The notes under the pieces were generated by a model that worked only from the letters and a program-made list of their open reading frames with translations, had not been told where the DNA came from and ran no database searches. DNA of 28,946 nt. Origin: a virus. The stretch covers positions 1 through 28,946 of IMG/VR virus record IMGVR_UViG_3300045999_010956; one strand, given 5' to 3'. The position numbers and the translations under genes are program-made. Below are positions 26,691-28,946 of this stretch, piece after piece. The first letter of the stretch is position 1. Each line of letters opens with the position of its first letter.

Positions 26691-28946
26691 CTAAACTGTA
26701 AGAAAATTATTGTTTGTTGAAGAACCATAATAAGTTTGAAAAGTTCCACTATAAAATGTAGTACTATCTGAACCTCTTTCAGAATTTGCATTAATTCTTG
26801 TTTCAATATTCCAATTTGTTATTGTTGGGTCTGAAGAACCTGCTGGTATGTTTTGATGCCATTCTTTGAAATAATAAAGATTAAATGCAAGTATTCTAAA
26901 AACAAAAACAAATTTACCATCAATATATGTACTAAAGTAATTAAACATATTACTACCATCAACTTCTTTATTTACTACTAAATATTCACCATTTACATCT
27001 TCATTACCATCACTATCTAAAAGATTATAACCATATGAATTAAAATCAGTTTTTTGTGAAGGGTCTGAAATTTTTATTCTAAAACTCCAATCTTCATCAT
27101 TTAAAACATCTCCAATACTATCAACAACAAAATTCTTATCTAATTCAATAGTAAATGTTAATTGATATGTATCTTTATTATTATCTATCATATCATAAAT
27201 GTTTATACCTAACTTTTCTTTTGATGGTATTATGTCACTTACAGGTGGGGTTGAATCTGATTGATAAAATTTAATAGCTAATGGTGTATTTACAGGACCA
27301 TGATATGTTGGTGACATTGTTGTATTATAGATACTAGAAAATGTTGATATATATTCTGTGGTTGGGTCTGACGCTTTTCCTGCAATAAAAGTCCAGTTTG
27401 TTATTTCACTATTGTTTGTAAATGAAAACCAATTTTTAAAATTAATTGGGTCAAATCTTACTTGAAAATATTTAACTTTATATGGCGCACTTCCTCCTAT
27501 TTCATAATTACGATATGGTGCTAAATTTTGAATTGATACTAAACAATCATTATTTGGCCCTAATAATTGAGTATCTAAAAAACGATTTTGAAACTCAGAT
27601 AATTGTGTCGGATTTGGTTTTATTTGGAAATCCCATAAATCATTTGTGCTTGAAACATAAGTGCTATTTAATAAAATTGTTATAAAAAGATTAACATAAT
27701 CATTTGGATATGTCACGTTATAATTATAAATATTTAAACCCTTTATAGCAAAATTAGCATTTTCCCAATTAGCCGAATTTTCATTTATCCTATAAAATCC
27801 AACAAAACTTGGTATATTAACTGGTAAGTCTACAACACCAATAGTAGTAGTATCACTATCACCATTATCAATACCTGCTAAATTACCATCAATACCTAGA
27901 TAAGTTAAATGATTATAAAATGATGTATATTCAAGGTCTGAATTATTATTTCTATTATATGTTGATGGTGAATATGTGTCATCAGGAGTATTAAAAGCAC
28001 CTGTAAATAATATATTAGTTTGTTCATCCCAACCCTTTAATTTGCCAGGTTTTAACATATCATCATCACCACTTTCTTGATTTTTGTCAAAATTAGCAAA
28101 TCTAACTTCATTATATTGTGCTACACTATATATCTCACCAAAATCAAAAGTAAAGTGTTTCCATATCCAAGTAATTGGATTTTTGTTATAATCAAAATAT
28201 TGTGGTATTTTTAGTTTAATTCTAGCAGTTCTATCTCTTGTAGGTGGGTTATCGGGTTCTTCTTTATGTGAAAGAAGAAAATAACCTCTAAATTGTGTAA
28301 ATATACCAATATCTGAATTTGGGTCAACTTCTATTAAATCACCCTCTTCATTTGTAATAACTTTTTTTCTATTTGGTGGCAATAATACAACAAAATTACC
28401 ATCATTAATATATTTTATATATTTATTGCTTTGTAATAATTCAATATCACTATCACTATCATATTGTGTTGATATTGTTGTATCCCCTACAGGTAAATTA
28501 TTTAATTTATCACAAATTGCGTCAGGTACTGTATTTTTTATTGACATTACTTTAATGTCAATATCACCTCTTTTATGTTTATCTAAAAATAAAGTATCAG
28601 TTATTTCTCCACCTAATATCTTTAATGCTTCCGCTCTTGTGCAAACACCCACTAATTTAAATCTAAAATCAAAAGGTTCAGAATTAACTTTACCACCTCT
28701 TAAAGTACAGTATCTTTTTTGAAAGAAAAGAAAATTAAAAAATGGTACTATGTATTTTACACTAACACCCAAACACAAACTAATACCACATTTGTCACCA
28801 AATTTTCCATCAGGATGGTTTAAAACATTTATTGACCAACTTATTAACGTAAAATCAAAATCCCTATTGACAACTCTAACACATAGTTTTATTCTAATAC
28901 CAGCATAAAGTTCAATAAAATTATTATCTGTAGCAGGTTTACATCC
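26691..28946 (-). CDS. Large structural-type protein, 5' end outside the window (at least 751 aa)
   Basis: The frame is open from the stop at 26691 to the right edge. No ATG start is convincing: the first in-window candidate is a TTG at 28778, while the 56 codons upstream of it (GCKPATDNNFIELYAGIRIK and on) read as ordinary protein, so the gene starts beyond 28946. The visible part is Asn/Asp/Ser/Tyr/Phe-rich and mostly beta (PSFVGFYRINENSANWENA, WTFIAGKASDPTTEYIS), with a Cys-containing N-terminal region (CDKLNNL, CTRAEALKILGG). Likely a tail, baseplate or fibre protein from composition and context; no family recognised. Confidence 0.7.
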   Translation of the reverse strand, partial: GCKPATDNNFIELYAGIRIKLCVRVVNRDFDFTLISWSINVLNHPDGKFGDKCGISLCLGVSVKYIVPFFNFLFFQKRYCTLRGGKVNSEPFDFRFKLVGVCTRAEALKILGGEITDTLFLDKHKRGDIDIKVMSIKNTVPDAICDKLNNLPVGDTTISTQYDSDSDIELLQSNKYIKYINDGNFVVLLPPNRKKVITNEEGDLIEVDPNSDIGIFTQFRGYFLLSHKEEPDNPPTRDRTARIKLKIPQYFDYNKNPITWIWKHFTFDFGEIYSVAQYNEVRFANFDKNQESGDDDMLKPGKLKGWDEQTNILFTGAFNTPDDTYSPSTYNRNNNSDLEYTSFYNHLTYLGIDGNLAGIDNGDSDTTTIGVVDLPVNIPSFVGFYRINENSANWENANFAIKGLNIYNYNVTYPNDYVNLFITILLNSTYVSSTNDLWDFQIKPNPTQLSEFQNRFLDTQLLGPNNDCLVSIQNLAPYRNYEIGGSAPYKVKYFQVRFDPINFKNWFSFTNNSEITNWTFIAGKASDPTTEYISTFSSIYNTTMSPTYHGPVNTPLAIKFYQSDSTPPVSDIIPSKEKLGINIYDMIDNNKDTYQLTFTIELDKNFVVDSIGDVLNDEDWSFRIKISDPSQKTDFNSYGYNLLDSDGNEDVNGEYLVVNKEVDGSNMFNYFSTYIDGKFVFVFRILAFNLYYFKEWHQNIPAGSSDPTITNWNIETRINANSERGSDSTTFYSGTFQTYYGSSTNNNFLTV

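Noticed and set aside
28723-28778. TTG at 28778 as the start of the last minus-strand gene.
   Set aside because: The frame stays open to the window edge with protein-like sequence and no start context at 28778, so the gene is truncated by the window.
1-28946. tRNA genes, CRISPR arrays, insertion sequences, introns or homing endonucleases.
   Set aside because: No cloverleaf, spaced repeats, transposase or HNH/GIY-YIG motif was seen. The direct repeats present are in-frame coding repeats, and no gene-free stretch exceeds about 75 bases.

Overview
The window is part of the genome of a large T4-like tailed phage (Caudoviricetes, contractile-tail lineage). It is very AT-rich, genes are packed almost end to end with many 1-8 nt overlaps, and I see no tRNA, IS or CRISPR. 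A complete T4-type head module is recognisable: large terminase (gp17-like), portal (gp20-like), prohead protease (gp21-like), an acidic core/scaffold protein (gp22-like by position and composition) and the major capsid protein (gp23-like). A probable pair of neck genes (gp13/gp14-like) lies on the opposite strand. A Bacteroidota host is inferred from three things: the absence of Shine-Dalgarno sequences, A-rich start regions, and a signal peptide ending in a 'GYS-QK' type cleavage site. This host call is inference.

Layout: (1) 1-4678, minus strand: a GMP reductase/IMP dehydrogenase-like enzyme, four small unknown proteins and an 816-residue multidomain protein. (2) 4729-6057: a small plus-strand gene converging on a minus-strand set holding a spanin-like overlapping membrane pair and an acidic protein. 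(3) 6115-18849, plus: a three-part protein ending in a nucleotidyltransferase domain, two probable prohead-associated proteins, a membrane/coiled-coil protein, an unknown protein, terminase, portal, an unknown core-position protein, protease and scaffold. (4) 18893-20668: major capsid protein, closed by a clear intrinsic terminator, then a small zinc metalloprotease gene. (5) 21126-28946, minus: neck-like genes followed by a run of unrecognised, probably tail/baseplate proteins; the last is cut by the window edge.

Two genome-scale signals stand out. First, a 15-bp motif, ACTAWTTAWAWTAAA, sits just upstream of many start codons on both strands, always in the same orientation to the gene. It occurs back to back between divergent genes and directly after the terminator, so it is a strong candidate phage promoter. 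Second, [L/I]-x-E-[A/S/G] sites, matching the T4 gp21 cleavage rule, recur in the protease, the capsid protein (aligned with the known T4 gp23 cleavage point), the scaffold and several unknown proteins. Taken together this suggests a set of head-packaged, protease-matured proteins. One of them carries an intact nucleotidyltransferase active site and could be an injected effector analogous to T4 Alt.
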